From DATAVB01 sp036267955 (GTDB lineage Bacteria > Actinomycetota > Actinomycetes > Mycobacteriales > QHCD01): DNA of 64,000 bases. Positions 31,777 through 43,105 of the stretch are shown here, piece after piece. Each line of letters begins with the position of its first letter. The stretch's first letter is position 1. Below the pieces are notes generated by a model. The model ran no database searches, was not told where the DNA came from, and saw only the letters and a list, made by a program, of their open reading frames with translations. The position numbers and the translations under genes are program-made. The stretch lies in NCBI GenBank assembly GCA_036267955.1, contig DATAVB010000059.1, positions 1 to 64,000 of the forward strand. The letters run 5' to 3'.

Positions 31777-33318
31777 GTGGGTGAGGCGGCGGTACGGACG
31801 ATCGTGGTGTGGTCCCCCGACTGGCCGGTGACCGCGGCCGTTCTCGACGGCGCGGCACAGGACGGCGCTCCGGTCGCCGTGCTCTCCGCCGGTCAGGTGC
31901 TGGCCTGCTCGCCAGCCGCCCGCGCGGACGGGGTGCGCCGAGGGCTGCGTCGCCGGGAGGCCCAGAGCCGCTGTCCGGACCTGACCGTGCTGGCCGACGA
32001 TCCCGATGGACAGGCGCGCCTCTTCGAGCCGGTGGTCGCCGCGATCGAGGCTTCCTGCGCCGGAGTCGAGGTGGTGCGACCGGGTCTCATCGCGGTGGCC
32101 GCGCGAGGTCCGACCCGCTATTACGGCGGCGAGGAAACCGTGCTCGACCACCTTCGCCAGGCCTGTCCGGTGCCTTGCCGGGTCGCTGTCGCCGATGGCG
32201 TCTACGCCGCCACCATCGCCGCACAGGGCCTGGCGGGCGAGGATTCCGGGGCGATCGTGGCACCCGGTGCTTCGGCGGATTTCCTTGCCCCACAGCCGAT
32301 CGACGCATTGGATCGGCCGGATCTCGCCATCCTGCTGCACCGCCTCGGCCTGAATACCCTGGGTTCCTTCGCCGCGCTCCGGGCCCGTGACGTGCTGACC
32401 CGGTTCGGAGCGGACGGCGCACTGGCTCATCGACTCGCCCGCGGGCTGGACGCCCGACCGCTGGCAGCGCGGCGCCCGCCACCGGAGCTGACCGTCGGCA
32501 CCGTCTTCGATCCGCCGGTCGACCGGGTGGACACCGCCGCGTTCGCTGCGCGCGCGCTGGCGATCCGGTTCCACGAGCTGCTGACCGCACACGGGCTGGG
32601 ATGCCTGCGATTGGCCATCGTCGCCCGCACCGAGCATGGCCAGGAGCTGACCCGATGCTGGCGGCACGACGGCGCGCTCTCCGCGTCCGCGGTGGCCGAC
32701 CGGGTGCGGTGGCAACTGGATGGCTGGCTCACCGCCGGTTCGGGCCCGACCGCCGGCATCACCCAGTTGCGTCTAGTCCCCGATCAGGTGGTCGGCCACG
32801 CCGGCCAGCAGCTTGGTCTGTGGGGCAGCACAGGCGATGCGGACGACCGGGCCGACCGTGCGCTGGTCCGGGTGCAGAGCCTGCTCGGTCCGGACGCGGT
32901 GCTCACCCCGGTCGTCGCCGGCGGCCGAGGCGCCGATGACCAGGTGCAGCTGATCCCGTGGGGGGAGCCGCGGGTTCCCGACCGGTCCGCCGACCAGCCC
33001 TGGCCCGGGCGGATCCCGCTGCCCTCCCCGGCCACCGTGCTCACCGCTGTTCTGCCGGTCGAGGTGCACGACCACGACGGTGCGCCGGTGACGGTGACCG
33101 GGCGCGGAGCGGTCACCGCCCCGCCGGCCAGGTTGCAGGTCCGCGGGGCGACCGAGGAGGTGGTCGCCTGGGCCGGGCCGTGGCCGGTCGACGAGCGCTG
33201 GTGGGATCCGGTCACCGCCCGGCGGCGGGCCCGATTTCAGCTGGTGACCGCGGACGGCACCGCCCGGCTGCTGTCGGTGGAGGCCGGCCGGTGGTGGGTG
33301 GAGGCGATCTATGACTGA
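31777..33318 (+). CDS. imuB: ImuB, catalytically inactive Y-family polymerase homologue
   Basis: The 513-residue protein has Y-family architecture, but the acidic metal ligands are missing: the first strand reads TIVVWSPDWPVTAAVLDG instead of a MDxDxFFAS type, and the usual S-x-D-E site is replaced (EVVRPGLIAVAARGPTRYYG). Thumb/HhH elements (LGLNTLGSFAALRARDVLTR) remain. QLGLWG at residues 345-350 matches the beta-clamp motif known in mycobacterial ImuB (QLPLWG). It acts as the hub linking ImuA', DnaE2 and the clamp. GTG 31777 is the start, and dnaE2 follows after 36 bp. Confidence 0.93.
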   Translation: MGEAAVRTIVVWSPDWPVTAAVLDGAAQDGAPVAVLSAGQVLACSPAARADGVRRGLRRREAQSRCPDLTVLADDPDGQARLFEPVVAAIEASCAGVEVVRPGLIAVAARGPTRYYGGEETVLDHLRQACPVPCRVAVADGVYAATIAAQGLAGEDSGAIVAPGASADFLAPQPIDALDRPDLAILLHRLGLNTLGSFAALRARDVLTRFGADGALAHRLARGLDARPLAARRPPPELTVGTVFDPPVDRVDTAAFAARALAIRFHELLTAHGLGCLRLAIVARTEHGQELTRCWRHDGALSASAVADRVRWQLDGWLTAGSGPTAGITQLRLVPDQVVGHAGQQLGLWGSTGDADDRADRALVRVQSLLGPDAVLTPVVAGGRGADDQVQLIPWGEPRVPDRSADQPWPGRIPLPSPATVLTAVLPVEVHDHDGAPVTVTGRGAVTAPPARLQVRGATEEVVAWAGPWPVDERWWDPVTARRRARFQLVTADGTARLLSVEAGRWWVEAIYD

Positions 33319-33354
33319 CGAATTCGATGGGCACAGACTGATGGAGACAGGCTG

Positions 33355-36300
33355 ATGGGCTGGCGAAACCCGCCGATCCCCTGGTCTGAGCTCGAGCGGC
33401 GGCTGTCCGGTAAGCCCCGGCCCGGTCGTAATCCCAGTGGCGGCCCGGGCGGCAATCCCAGTGATCCGCCGGGTGACGGCAACGACAGTCCGGCCTGGAC
33501 CCATCGCCGGATGCCGTACACCGCAGCGCCCGGTCTGCCCCGGCGACGCATCGCGGATCCGCCGTACGCCGAGCTGCACGCGCACTCCAACTTCAGCTTT
33601 CTGGACGGTGCCAGCCATCCTGAGGAGATGGCCGAGACGGCCGCCGAGTTGGGGCTGTCCGCGCTGGCCCTCACCGATCACGACGGGATGTACGGCGTGG
33701 TGCGGTTTTCCCAGGCGGCCAAGGAATTCGGGCTCGCGACGGTCTTCGGTGCCGAGCTGTCTCTCGGCCTGTCCGCGCCACAGAACGGGGTGGCCGATCC
33801 GGAGGGCGCCCATCTGCTGGTGCTGGCCCGTGGGCCGGAGGGATATCACCGGCTGTGCTCGGCGATCAGCGCCGCCCAGCGGATCGGCCAGAAGGGCCGA
33901 CCGGTCTTCGATCTCGCCGAGCTCGGCGGCCGGGCGGGTGGGCACTGGGCCGTGCTCACCGGTTGCCGTAAGGGCATGGTGCCGGCCGCTCTCGCCGCTG
34001 GCGGGATGGACGCCGCCGGCCGGGCCCTGGACGAACTGGTCGGCGTCTTCGGCCGGGACAACGTCATCGTCGAATTGACCGACCACGGATCGCCCACCGA
34101 TTCCGACACCGTCGACGCGCTGGCGGCGTTGGCCGAGAGCGCCGAGCTGGACACCGTGGCCACCAGCAACGCGCATTACGCCACGCCGTCGAGGGGTCGG
34201 TTGGCGGCGGCGTTGGCCGCGGTACGGGCCCGGCGCAGCCTCGATGAACTGGACGGCTGGCTGCCGGCCGCCGGATCGGCCTACCTGCGTTCCGGCGCGG
34301 AGATGGCCGCCCGATTCGCCCGCTATCCCGACGCGGTGACCCGGGCCGCCGAGCTCGGCGCGGCCTGTGCCTTCGACCTCAACCTGGTTGCGCCAGAGCT
34401 GCCGACGTTGACCCCGAAGGGTCTCACCGACAGCGAATACCTGCGCGAACTCACGATGAAGGGCGCGAAAGAACGTTACGGGACACCGGAAAGCAACCCC
34501 CACGCGTACGAGCAGCTGGAACATGAGCTCCGTACCATTGAGCAACTCGACTTCCCCGGCTACTTTCTCATCATCGAGGAGATAGTCGACTTCTGTAATG
34601 AGAAGAAGATTCTCTGCCAGGGCCGGGGATCGGCGGCCAACTCGGCGGTCTGTTTCGCGCTGGGTATCACCGTCGTCGACCCGGTGAAATACGAATTGCT
34701 CTTCGAGCGCTTCCTGGCCCCCGCACGGGCCGAGCCACCCGACATCGACATCGACATCTCTTCCGAGCGGCGGGAGGAGGTGATCCAGCACGTCTACAAG
34801 AAATACGGCCGGGACAACGCGGCTCAGGTCGCCAACATCATCACCTACCGGCCGCGTTCGGCGGTCCGCGACATGGCCAAGGCGCTGGGTTACTCGGCGG
34901 GACAACAGGACGCCTGGTCCAAGCAGATCGAGGGTTGGGGCGCCGAGATCAACAGCGTCGACCACGACATCCCGGCCGACGTCGTGGAGCTCGCCGGTCA
35001 GTTGCAGGGCTTTCCCCGCCATCTCGGTCTGCACTCGGGCGGAATGGTGATCTGCAGCCGGCCGGTGACCGAGGTGTGCCCGGTCGAGTGGGCCCGGATG
35101 GCTGACCGCACCGTCTTGCAATGGGACAAGGACGACTGCGCCGACACCGACCTGGTGAAATTCGACCTGTTGGGCCTGGGAATGCTGTCCGCATTACAAG
35201 GGATGCTCGAGCTGATCCCTCGCTATTACGGGAAGGAAATCGATCTGGCCAAGCTGCCGGCGGACGATCCGGAGACCTTCGCCATGCTGCGCGCCGCGGA
35301 CACGGTCGGGGTGTTCCAGGTCGAGTCTCGGGCCCAGATGGCGACGCTGCCCCGGCTCAAACCGGAGAAGTTCTACGACCTGGCCTGCGAGGTGGCGCTG
35401 ATCCGACCCGGCCCGATCCAGGGCGGCTCGGTGCACCCTTACATCCGTCGCCGCAACCACGTCGACGAGATCACGTATCCGCACCCGTTATTGGAGGCGT
35501 GTCTGGAACGGACGAAGGGGATCCCGCTCTTCCAGGAACAGATGATGCACATGGCCATCGATGCGGCCGGATTCTCCCCGCAGCAGGCGGATCAGCTCCG
35601 TCGAGCGATGGACTCGCGTCGCTCGGTGGAGAAGATGGAGAAACTCAGAGTCGCGCTCTACCAGGGAATGGCGGGAAACGGGATCACCGGCGCCGTCGCT
35701 GACGATATTTACGACAAACTCGCCGCGTTCGCCAATTTTGGTTTCGCCGAAAGCCACGCGATCAGTTTTGCCTATCTCGTCTATTCCAGCGCATTTCTCA
35801 AACGCTATTATCCGGCCGCCTTCTACGCCGCGCTGCTGAACGCCCAGCCGATGGGCTTTTACTCTCCGCAGTCGCTGATCGCCGACGCCCGCCGACACGG
35901 GCTGACCGTGCACGGACCGGACATCAACCTCTCGCCGGCGCTGGCCGCGCTGCAGCCGGGCGAGAACGATGCGACGACCCTGGGCCGGCCCGGCGTGGTC
36001 GAGCCGGCGATCCGGTTGGGGCTGTCCTCGGTACGCCGGCTCGGCAAGGAAGCCGCCAAGCGGGTCGAGGCCGAGCGGGACGAGCACGGTCCGTACGCCG
36101 ACCCGGCCGATCTGGTCCGGCGCACCGCGCTGACGACCCCGGCGATCGAGTCACTGGCCACCGCCGGGGCGTTCGACTGTTTCGGGCTGGACCGTCGGCA
36201 GGCCCTGTGGTCGGCCGGGGTGGTCGCCACCGACCGGATCGACCGGCTGGCCGGCCTGGGCATCGGTTCCGATCCGCCCGCGCTGCCGGCCATGACACCG

Positions 36301-36705
36301 ATGGAGCAGACGATGGCCGATCTGTGGTCGACCGGAGTCTCGCCGGACAGCTATCCCACCCAGTTCCTGCGACCCCAGCTGGACGAGTTGGGGGTGATCC
36401 CGGCGGGGCAGTTGCACCGAGTCGAGCACGGCACCCGGATCCTGATCGGCGGAGTGGTGACCCACCGGCAGCGTCCCGCGACGGCCAGCGGCATCACGTT
36501 CATGAGCCTGGAGGACGAGACCGGTCTGATCAATGTCGTCTGCTCCCCCGGTGTCTGGCAGCGCCACCGCCGGGTGGCCCGGGAGTCCGGCGCGTTGCTG
36601 ATCCGCGGCCGGCTGGAGAAGGTCGACGGGGTCGTCAACGTCGTCGCGGAGCAGATCCGGAAACTGCCGTTGACCGTGCCGGCAAGCTCCCGCGACTTCC
36701 GCTGA
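33355..36705 (+). CDS. dnaE2: DnaE2 error-prone C-family DNA polymerase
   Basis: The 1116-residue protein begins with a DnaE2-type leader (MGWRNPPIPWSELERRL), then a PHP domain (YAELHAHSNFSFLDGASHPE), the polymerase palm with catalytic aspartates in PPDIDIDISSERREEVIQHV, the fingers (AALIRPGPIQGGSVHPY is nearly unchanged from the family, GIPLFQEQMMHMAI), tandem HhH and a C-terminal OB fold (GVVTHRQRPATASGITFMSL). It carries out damage-induced mutagenic synthesis with ImuA'/ImuB. It is the last gene of the SOS operon; a long inverted repeat follows its stop. Confidence 0.97.
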   Translation: MGWRNPPIPWSELERRLSGKPRPGRNPSGGPGGNPSDPPGDGNDSPAWTHRRMPYTAAPGLPRRRIADPPYAELHAHSNFSFLDGASHPEEMAETAAELGLSALALTDHDGMYGVVRFSQAAKEFGLATVFGAELSLGLSAPQNGVADPEGAHLLVLARGPEGYHRLCSAISAAQRIGQKGRPVFDLAELGGRAGGHWAVLTGCRKGMVPAALAAGGMDAAGRALDELVGVFGRDNVIVELTDHGSPTDSDTVDALAALAESAELDTVATSNAHYATPSRGRLAAALAAVRARRSLDELDGWLPAAGSAYLRSGAEMAARFARYPDAVTRAAELGAACAFDLNLVAPELPTLTPKGLTDSEYLRELTMKGAKERYGTPESNPHAYEQLEHELRTIEQLDFPGYFLIIEEIVDFCNEKKILCQGRGSAANSAVCFALGITVVDPVKYELLFERFLAPARAEPPDIDIDISSERREEVIQHVYKKYGRDNAAQVANIITYRPRSAVRDMAKALGYSAGQQDAWSKQIEGWGAEINSVDHDIPADVVELAGQLQGFPRHLGLHSGGMVICSRPVTEVCPVEWARMADRTVLQWDKDDCADTDLVKFDLLGLGMLSALQGMLELIPRYYGKEIDLAKLPADDPETFAMLRAADTVGVFQVESRAQMATLPRLKPEKFYDLACEVALIRPGPIQGGSVHPYIRRRNHVDEITYPHPLLEACLERTKGIPLFQEQMMHMAIDAAGFSPQQADQLRRAMDSRRSVEKMEKLRVALYQGMAGNGITGAVADDIYDKLAAFANFGFAESHAISFAYLVYSSAFLKRYYPAAFYAALLNAQPMGFYSPQSLIADARRHGLTVHGPDINLSPALAALQPGENDATTLGRPGVVEPAIRLGLSSVRRLGKEAAKRVEAERDEHGPYADPADLVRRTALTTPAIESLATAGAFDCFGLDRRQALWSAGVVATDRIDRLAGLGIGSDPPALPAMTPMEQTMADLWSTGVSPDSYPTQFLRPQLDELGVIPAGQLHRVEHGTRILIGGVVTHRQRPATASGITFMSLEDETGLINVVCSPGVWQRHRRVARESGALLIRGRLEKVDGVVNVVAEQIRKLPLTVPASSRDFR

Positions 36706-36777
36706 GCGGTCTGCGTTTCGGCCCAGAGGTCGACGGCCGGCGTCCCTACGACGCGCACTGAAATCCCGACGGCCTCT

Positions 36778-36841
36778 TGTTGATCATGCGGAAACTGTCT
36801 GCAACACGCCGATACGAGCAATAGTTTCCGCATGATCAACA
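36778..36841. terminator. Long inverted repeat between convergent genes
   Basis: Arms of 19 bp (36778-36796 and 36823-36841) are exact complements around a 26-bp loop; the arm core is TGATCATGCGGAAACT. The element lies between dnaE2 and the convergent tautomerase fragment, so it may be a bidirectional terminator. Its arm core matches the hairpin at 9995-10014 with one change, which suggests a dispersed REP-like element. The loop contains GCAACACGCCGATACGAGC. Confidence 0.6.
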
Positions 36842-36854
36842 GCCGGTGAGGGGA

Positions 36855-37208
36855 TCAGGTCGTGCCGGCGACAGCGCCGAGCGCCAGCAGTTGCGCCTCT
36901 CCGTTCCCGACCGATAGGTCACCGAGCCCGTGCTCGAGCAACACAATGTGCAGATCCTGCGGCCGGACCCCGACCGTCGACAGAGTGTCGGCGATCCGCC
37001 GGAACAGGGCCTGCTTGAGTTCGTCGCTGCGACCGCGCACCCAGGCGATCTGGATGTAGACGATGTCCGGCCGGGGCCCGGCCAGGTAATCCGGATCGAA
37101 GATCAGCTCTTCGGAGTCGTGGGTGGTGATCAGCTGGAATCGATCGCCGTCCGGGATCGACGCTAGACTGTTCGATGGAGGTCGACCACATGAGTGTACG
37201 ACAGGCAT
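36855..37208 (-). pseudogene. Tautomerase_2-like protein lacking its N-terminus
   Basis: Residues from DRFQLITTHDSEELIFDPDY through DIVYIQIAWVRGRSDELKQA and VRPQDLHIVLLEHGLGDLSV, then GNGEAQ, match the tautomerase-superfamily proteins that usually have about 130 residues. The normal first strand, starting Met-Pro with the catalytic Pro1, is missing: the frame instead begins with an unrelated short leader overlapping the divergent ArsR-like gene. A 5' deletion joining it to that gene is likely, so the product would lack the catalytic proline. A short functional variant cannot be excluded. Confidence 0.6.
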
Positions 37209-37537
37209 CGAACACAGCCAACTCGGCCCGCGCCCGGAACCTGACCCATACCGATCCCGCCGATGTCGAGCTGCAGGTGGCCCTGGATGCGCTGGCCGAC
37301 CCGGTCCGACGGACCATCCTGCGCGAGCTGGCCGGCACGCCGGACTGGAGCCGCGCCTGTGGGACCTTCGACCTGCCGGTGACCAAGGCGACCCGCAGTC
37401 ACCATTTCGCCGTGCTGCGCGCCGCCGGCCTGATCGAGCAGCGCGACGAGGGTCCGAGGCGTCTCAATCGCCTACGGCGCAAGGAATTCGACGCGATCTT
37501 CCCGGGTCTTCTGAAGCTGGTGCTCGCCGAGAAGTAG
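37175..37537 (+). CDS. ArsR-type winged-helix regulator
   Basis: The 120-residue protein has one winged helix: LQVALDALADPVRRTILREL, CGTFDLPVTKATRSHHFAVL, RAAGLIEQRDEGPRRLNRLR, followed by FDAIFPGLLKLVLAEK. The two Cys positions typical of metal-sensing ArsR are absent from the recognition helix; one Cys in WSRACGTF remains, so metal sensing is doubtful. Start at ATG 37175 or 37190. It overlaps the 5' leader of the truncated tautomerase on the other strand. Confidence 0.83.
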   Translation: MEVDHMSVRQASNTANSARARNLTHTDPADVELQVALDALADPVRRTILRELAGTPDWSRACGTFDLPVTKATRSHHFAVLRAAGLIEQRDEGPRRLNRLRRKEFDAIFPGLLKLVLAEK

Positions 37538-37566
37538 CACCGCTCCGGTCGGCGTAACGGGCCGCG

Positions 37567-38166
37567 CTACCGGCACCAGTTCGGCGACCGGCCCAGCAAC
37601 AGCAGGATCCGGTCCAGCAGGGCCGCATCGTCCGGGACGGACAGGCCGGGGCCGAAGGACGCGCCGGGCTCCAGCCGCTGCTCCCCGTCCGGCACGGACT
37701 CGGCGATCGGCAGCGCCGCCGCCAGCAGATCGCGCTCCAGGCCGTACGGAATGCCGAGCGAGCGGGCGACATCCCAGCCGTGCACCACGCAGTCGATGAC
37801 ATGGAAACCCACCGCCTGCGCGCCGGGGAAGGTGAAATCCGGGCTGATCTCCGGCAGCGCGAACGGCCGCGCATAAATGTCGTCGGCGGCGAAGGCGGTC
37901 ACGACCCGGTCGGTCGCCGCGGCGTAGTCGGCGACCGGATCGGGTCCGAGTGGACCGGGCTGCCAGTCCGCAAGGTCCGCGGCGCCACCTTCGGCGGAGG
38001 TGGCAAAACCGTTGTTCTGCACGACCATGTGCGCCAGCAGGTCACGCAGCGCCCATTCCCCGCACGGCGTCGGCCGGTCGAGGTCGGCCGGCGTCGCCCG
38101 TGACACCGCGGCCACACTCGCCTCCGCGGCGCGTCGATGCAGCTGTCGAAGATCTGTCTCAGTCAT
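37567..38166 (-). CDS. TIGR03086 (DinB-like, mycothiol-type) metal-binding protein
   Basis: From ATG 38166 the protein is 199 residues with the DinB-like four-helix layout of the actinobacterial TIGR03086/maleylpyruvate-isomerase N-terminal family: RPTPCGEWALRDLLAHMVVQ carries the first metal-binding His, and AVGFHVIDCVVHGWDVARSL the other two. These proteins bind a divalent metal and are thought to use mycothiol. The function of this group is unassigned. Divergent from a MarR gene, with an inverted repeat at 38180-38201 between them, so it is the likely MarR target. Confidence 0.9.
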   Translation of the reverse strand: MTETDLRQLHRRAAEASVAAVSRATPADLDRPTPCGEWALRDLLAHMVVQNNGFATSAEGGAADLADWQPGPLGPDPVADYAAATDRVVTAFAADDIYARPFALPEISPDFTFPGAQAVGFHVIDCVVHGWDVARSLGIPYGLERDLLAAALPIAESVPDGEQRLEPGASFGPGLSVPDDAALLDRILLLLGRSPNWCR

Positions 38167-38179
38167 GTCTGTCTCTCCA

Positions 38180-38201
38180 ATCGTAGGCACCTGCTTACGA
38201 T
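38180..38201. promoter_or_regulatory. Putative MarR operator between divergent genes
   Basis: ATCGTA (38180-38185) and TACGAT (38196-38201) form an inverted repeat spaced by 10 bp, extended by GC/GC inside (ATCGTAGGC and GCTTACGAT). An extra half-site CGTACGAT lies at 38211-38218. The site is 14 bp upstream of the TIGR03086 start and about 40 bp upstream of the MarR start. Confidence 0.5.
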
Positions 38202-38241
38202 CAACGTGAGCGTACGATCTGTCAAGGCGTATTTTCTGACC

Positions 38242-38688
38242 ATGGCAAAGACCACACCCCGCCCGGATCTGGCGGCCATGATCATGCCGCTGGGTCGGGC
38301 GCTGGCCGAGGCAGAGCTTCCGGTGTTGCGGGCCCACGACCTGACCATGTGGGGCTACGCCGTGCTGCTGCGCCTCGAAGAGGAGCCGGTACGGGCCCAG
38401 GCGGCGCTGGCCCAGTCGATCGGCGCGGACAAGACGCGGATCATCGGCGTGCTGGACGACCTGCAGGACCGTGGCCTGATCAGCCGCGAACGCGATCCGG
38501 CCGACCGCCGCGTGCATCTCGTCTCGCTGAGCGAGAAGGGCGGCCGGGTCCGGGCCGCCGCACAAGCCGCGATTCAGCGCCGGGAGGACGCCCTGTTGAC
38601 CAGGATTCCGGCGGTCGATCGCAAGCCCTTCCTGCGGGCACTGCGGCTGCTGTCCGAGCTGCCGCCCGAGGACATCACCGGCTCCTAG
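38242..38688 (+). CDS. MarR-family transcriptional regulator
   Basis: ATG 38242 gives 148 residues: dimerisation helix, then EEPVRAQAALAQSIGADKTR, IIGVLDDLQDRGLISRERDP, and the wing ADRRVHLVSLSEKGG, all typical of MarR. The C-terminal helices (REDALLTRIPAVDRKPFLRA) close the dimer. Longer in-frame starts back to 38137 would cross the operator and the divergent start, so they are rejected. It probably represses itself and the divergent TIGR03086 gene. Confidence 0.9.
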   Translation: MAKTTPRPDLAAMIMPLGRALAEAELPVLRAHDLTMWGYAVLLRLEEEPVRAQAALAQSIGADKTRIIGVLDDLQDRGLISRERDPADRRVHLVSLSEKGGRVRAAAQAAIQRREDALLTRIPAVDRKPFLRALRLLSELPPEDITGS

Positions 38689-38788
38689 CGGGCGGGCAGA
38701 CCGATCAGGAATCAAGAAGCGCCGGTTACCGGGTCGCAACTAGCGTCATCGCCGGACCTTCCGTTCAACCACAACTACAGGAGTGACC

Positions 38789-39145
38789 ATGACCGACTCT
38801 TCTACCCAGGGAATCAAGACCGTGCTGCACCCGGTCTCCGATGTGGCGAAGGCCAAGGCGGTGTACGCCGCGCTGCTCGGCATCGCGCCGCAGGCCGATT
38901 CGGACTACTACGTCGGCTTCGACACCGCCGGCCAGCACATCGGGTTGGTGCCGGGCGGCGGACCGCAGGGCATGACCTCCCCGGTGGCGTACTGGCACGT
39001 GCCGGACATCGAGGCGAAGCTCGCCGAGGTGACCGCCGCTGGTGCCACCGTGAAAGAGGCGGCCCACGACGTCGGCGGCGGTCGCCTGGTGGCCACCGTC
39101 ACCGATCTCGACGGCAATGTGCTCGGGCTGCTTCAGGATCAGTGA
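38789..39145 (+). CDS. VOC-family protein
   Basis: A CAGGAG site precedes ATG 38789; the product is 118 residues with two VOC half-modules (KTVLHPVSDVAKAKAVYAAL, then VAYWHVPDIEAKLAEVTAAG, ATVTDLDGNVLGLLQD). The end motif DLDGNVLGL contains the usual position of a metal ligand (Glu), here occupied by Asn, so a metal-independent binder is possible. Single gene between MarR and the UvrA-like gene, both on the same strand. Confidence 0.88.
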   Translation: MTDSSTQGIKTVLHPVSDVAKAKAVYAALLGIAPQADSDYYVGFDTAGQHIGLVPGGGPQGMTSPVAYWHVPDIEAKLAEVTAAGATVKEAAHDVGGGRLVATVTDLDGNVLGLLQDQ

Positions 39146-39255
39146 TCGCCGAGCCGATGCGCGATAGCCGGTAGTCGGCCCAAGGACTGTGCGAGGCTGG
39201 TCAGATCGAGCCAGGCGACGCCGACGCGGCGGCCCGTCCGACAGATGGAGACGCA

Positions 39256-41649
<2,394 letters not shown>

Positions 41650-43044
41650 CGCCGCTGTCACCAGCCCCAATGGAGTTCTCGATCGTCGTGGTCGGTCGCG
41701 TCGATCGGTCCTGTGGGACGGTGTTGCCGGGATGGGGACCGTCGCGTTCGGTGTCGGTTGGTGCCTGTCGCGTGATGACGCCGGCGCCAAGGATCGTGAG
41801 CGCCGCGAGCGGCACCCACAGCGTCGTCGCTGAGATGGTGAGTGCGGCGGTGATGGCGGCTGGGGCGATGGCTCGGCCGAGGCCGAGGGACAGCTGCCAG
41901 CGAGCCAGGACACGTCCGCGCAGGTGCGCCGGGGCGGCGTTAATCACCAACGCGGTGCCCACGCCGGTGTAAAGGACTTCGCCGAGGTTGTAAAGGACCG
42001 AGACGACGGCGACCGCGGCGGCCCCGGTGTTCGTGTGGCCGGTGCCGGCCACCAGGAATCCGAGGTACGAGGTTGCCAGAACGCCACCGGCGAGAGCGAA
42101 CACTCGGCGCCGCGGCCGCCGCGACATCCATACGACCATGGGCAGTTGGACCAGAACGACCATCACCGTGTTGGCGACGAAAATGCCCGAGGACCAGGCG
42201 GGGGCGGCGTGCAGCTGCGCCACCAGCACGATCGGCAGGGCCACCTCGAGGATGTCGAAGCAAAACGCGAATGGCAGATTGGCCGCGTTCATGATCGCCA
42301 AGCGCCGCAACACCGGCCGATCGGCCTCGATGATCGGTGCGAGACGCCCACGGTGAGACCCGGTGGCTGCGTCGGCGATCGTGACCGTGGCGAGGAGACC
42401 GGCGGAGAGGAGATAGCCGGTGGCCGTGCCAGCGGCGAGCCAGCGCATCCCCAGCCCTCCGGCGCTGACAGCGATAGTGGCCAACAGCGCCCCGGCGCCC
42501 GTGCCGCCATTGTTAAGCGAACGCAGCGCGGCCAGCACCGCGTCGCGCTCGTAGCCGACCGTCAGGCTCGCCACGACCGCGGCCTGCCCGATCGAGCCGC
42601 TCTGGTTGCCGATTCCCTGCAGGATGCAGCACAGGATGAACCCCGCCGGTCCCGGCACGAGCAACAGCGCAAGCAACCCAACCGCGCGTAGCGCGACAGT
42701 AGTGACCATGACCGCCCGCCGGGCGCCGTTGTCGACCCATCGCCCGGCAATCGGGACCGCGGCCAACCCGACCACGAAACCGCCCGAGAGCGCGAGCCCG
42801 GCCTGGCCCACACCGATGTGGCTGACCGTGACCGCGTAGAGCAGCAGGAACGGGCGGATCAGCCCGCCACCGACGGCGGCGACCAGCGCGGCAAAGGCGT
42901 ACCGGCCACCTCCCAGCCCACGCAGAAGCTGGATAGTCGTGAGCCTGCTCGGCGTCGACGCAGCAGCGACGGCCGGACTGCCGCTGGTGCGGTCGGTGGT
43001 GGTCATGACGACACGTTCAGGTCACGACCACCTCCCACGCACGC

Positions 43045-43067
43045 CGATTGACGCCTCCCGTCAATCG
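43045..43067. promoter_or_regulatory. 9-bp inverted repeat between MFS and ArsR-type genes
   Basis: CGATTGACG (43045-43053) and CGTCAATCG (43059-43067) are perfect complements separated by CCTCC. The site is 39 bp from each divergent start codon (43006 and 43106), the expected position for a shared operator of the ArsR-type protein. Confidence 0.6.
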
Positions 43068-43105
43068 AGGCGGGCTGGCTGCGCTGGTGCTGCGACGATG
43101 TGGTG

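Noticed and set aside
32773..35121. 782-residue reverse frame antisense to imuB/dnaE2
   Set aside because: Both sense genes have complete family motifs; the antisense product is His/Gly/Pro-rich with no recognisable domain.
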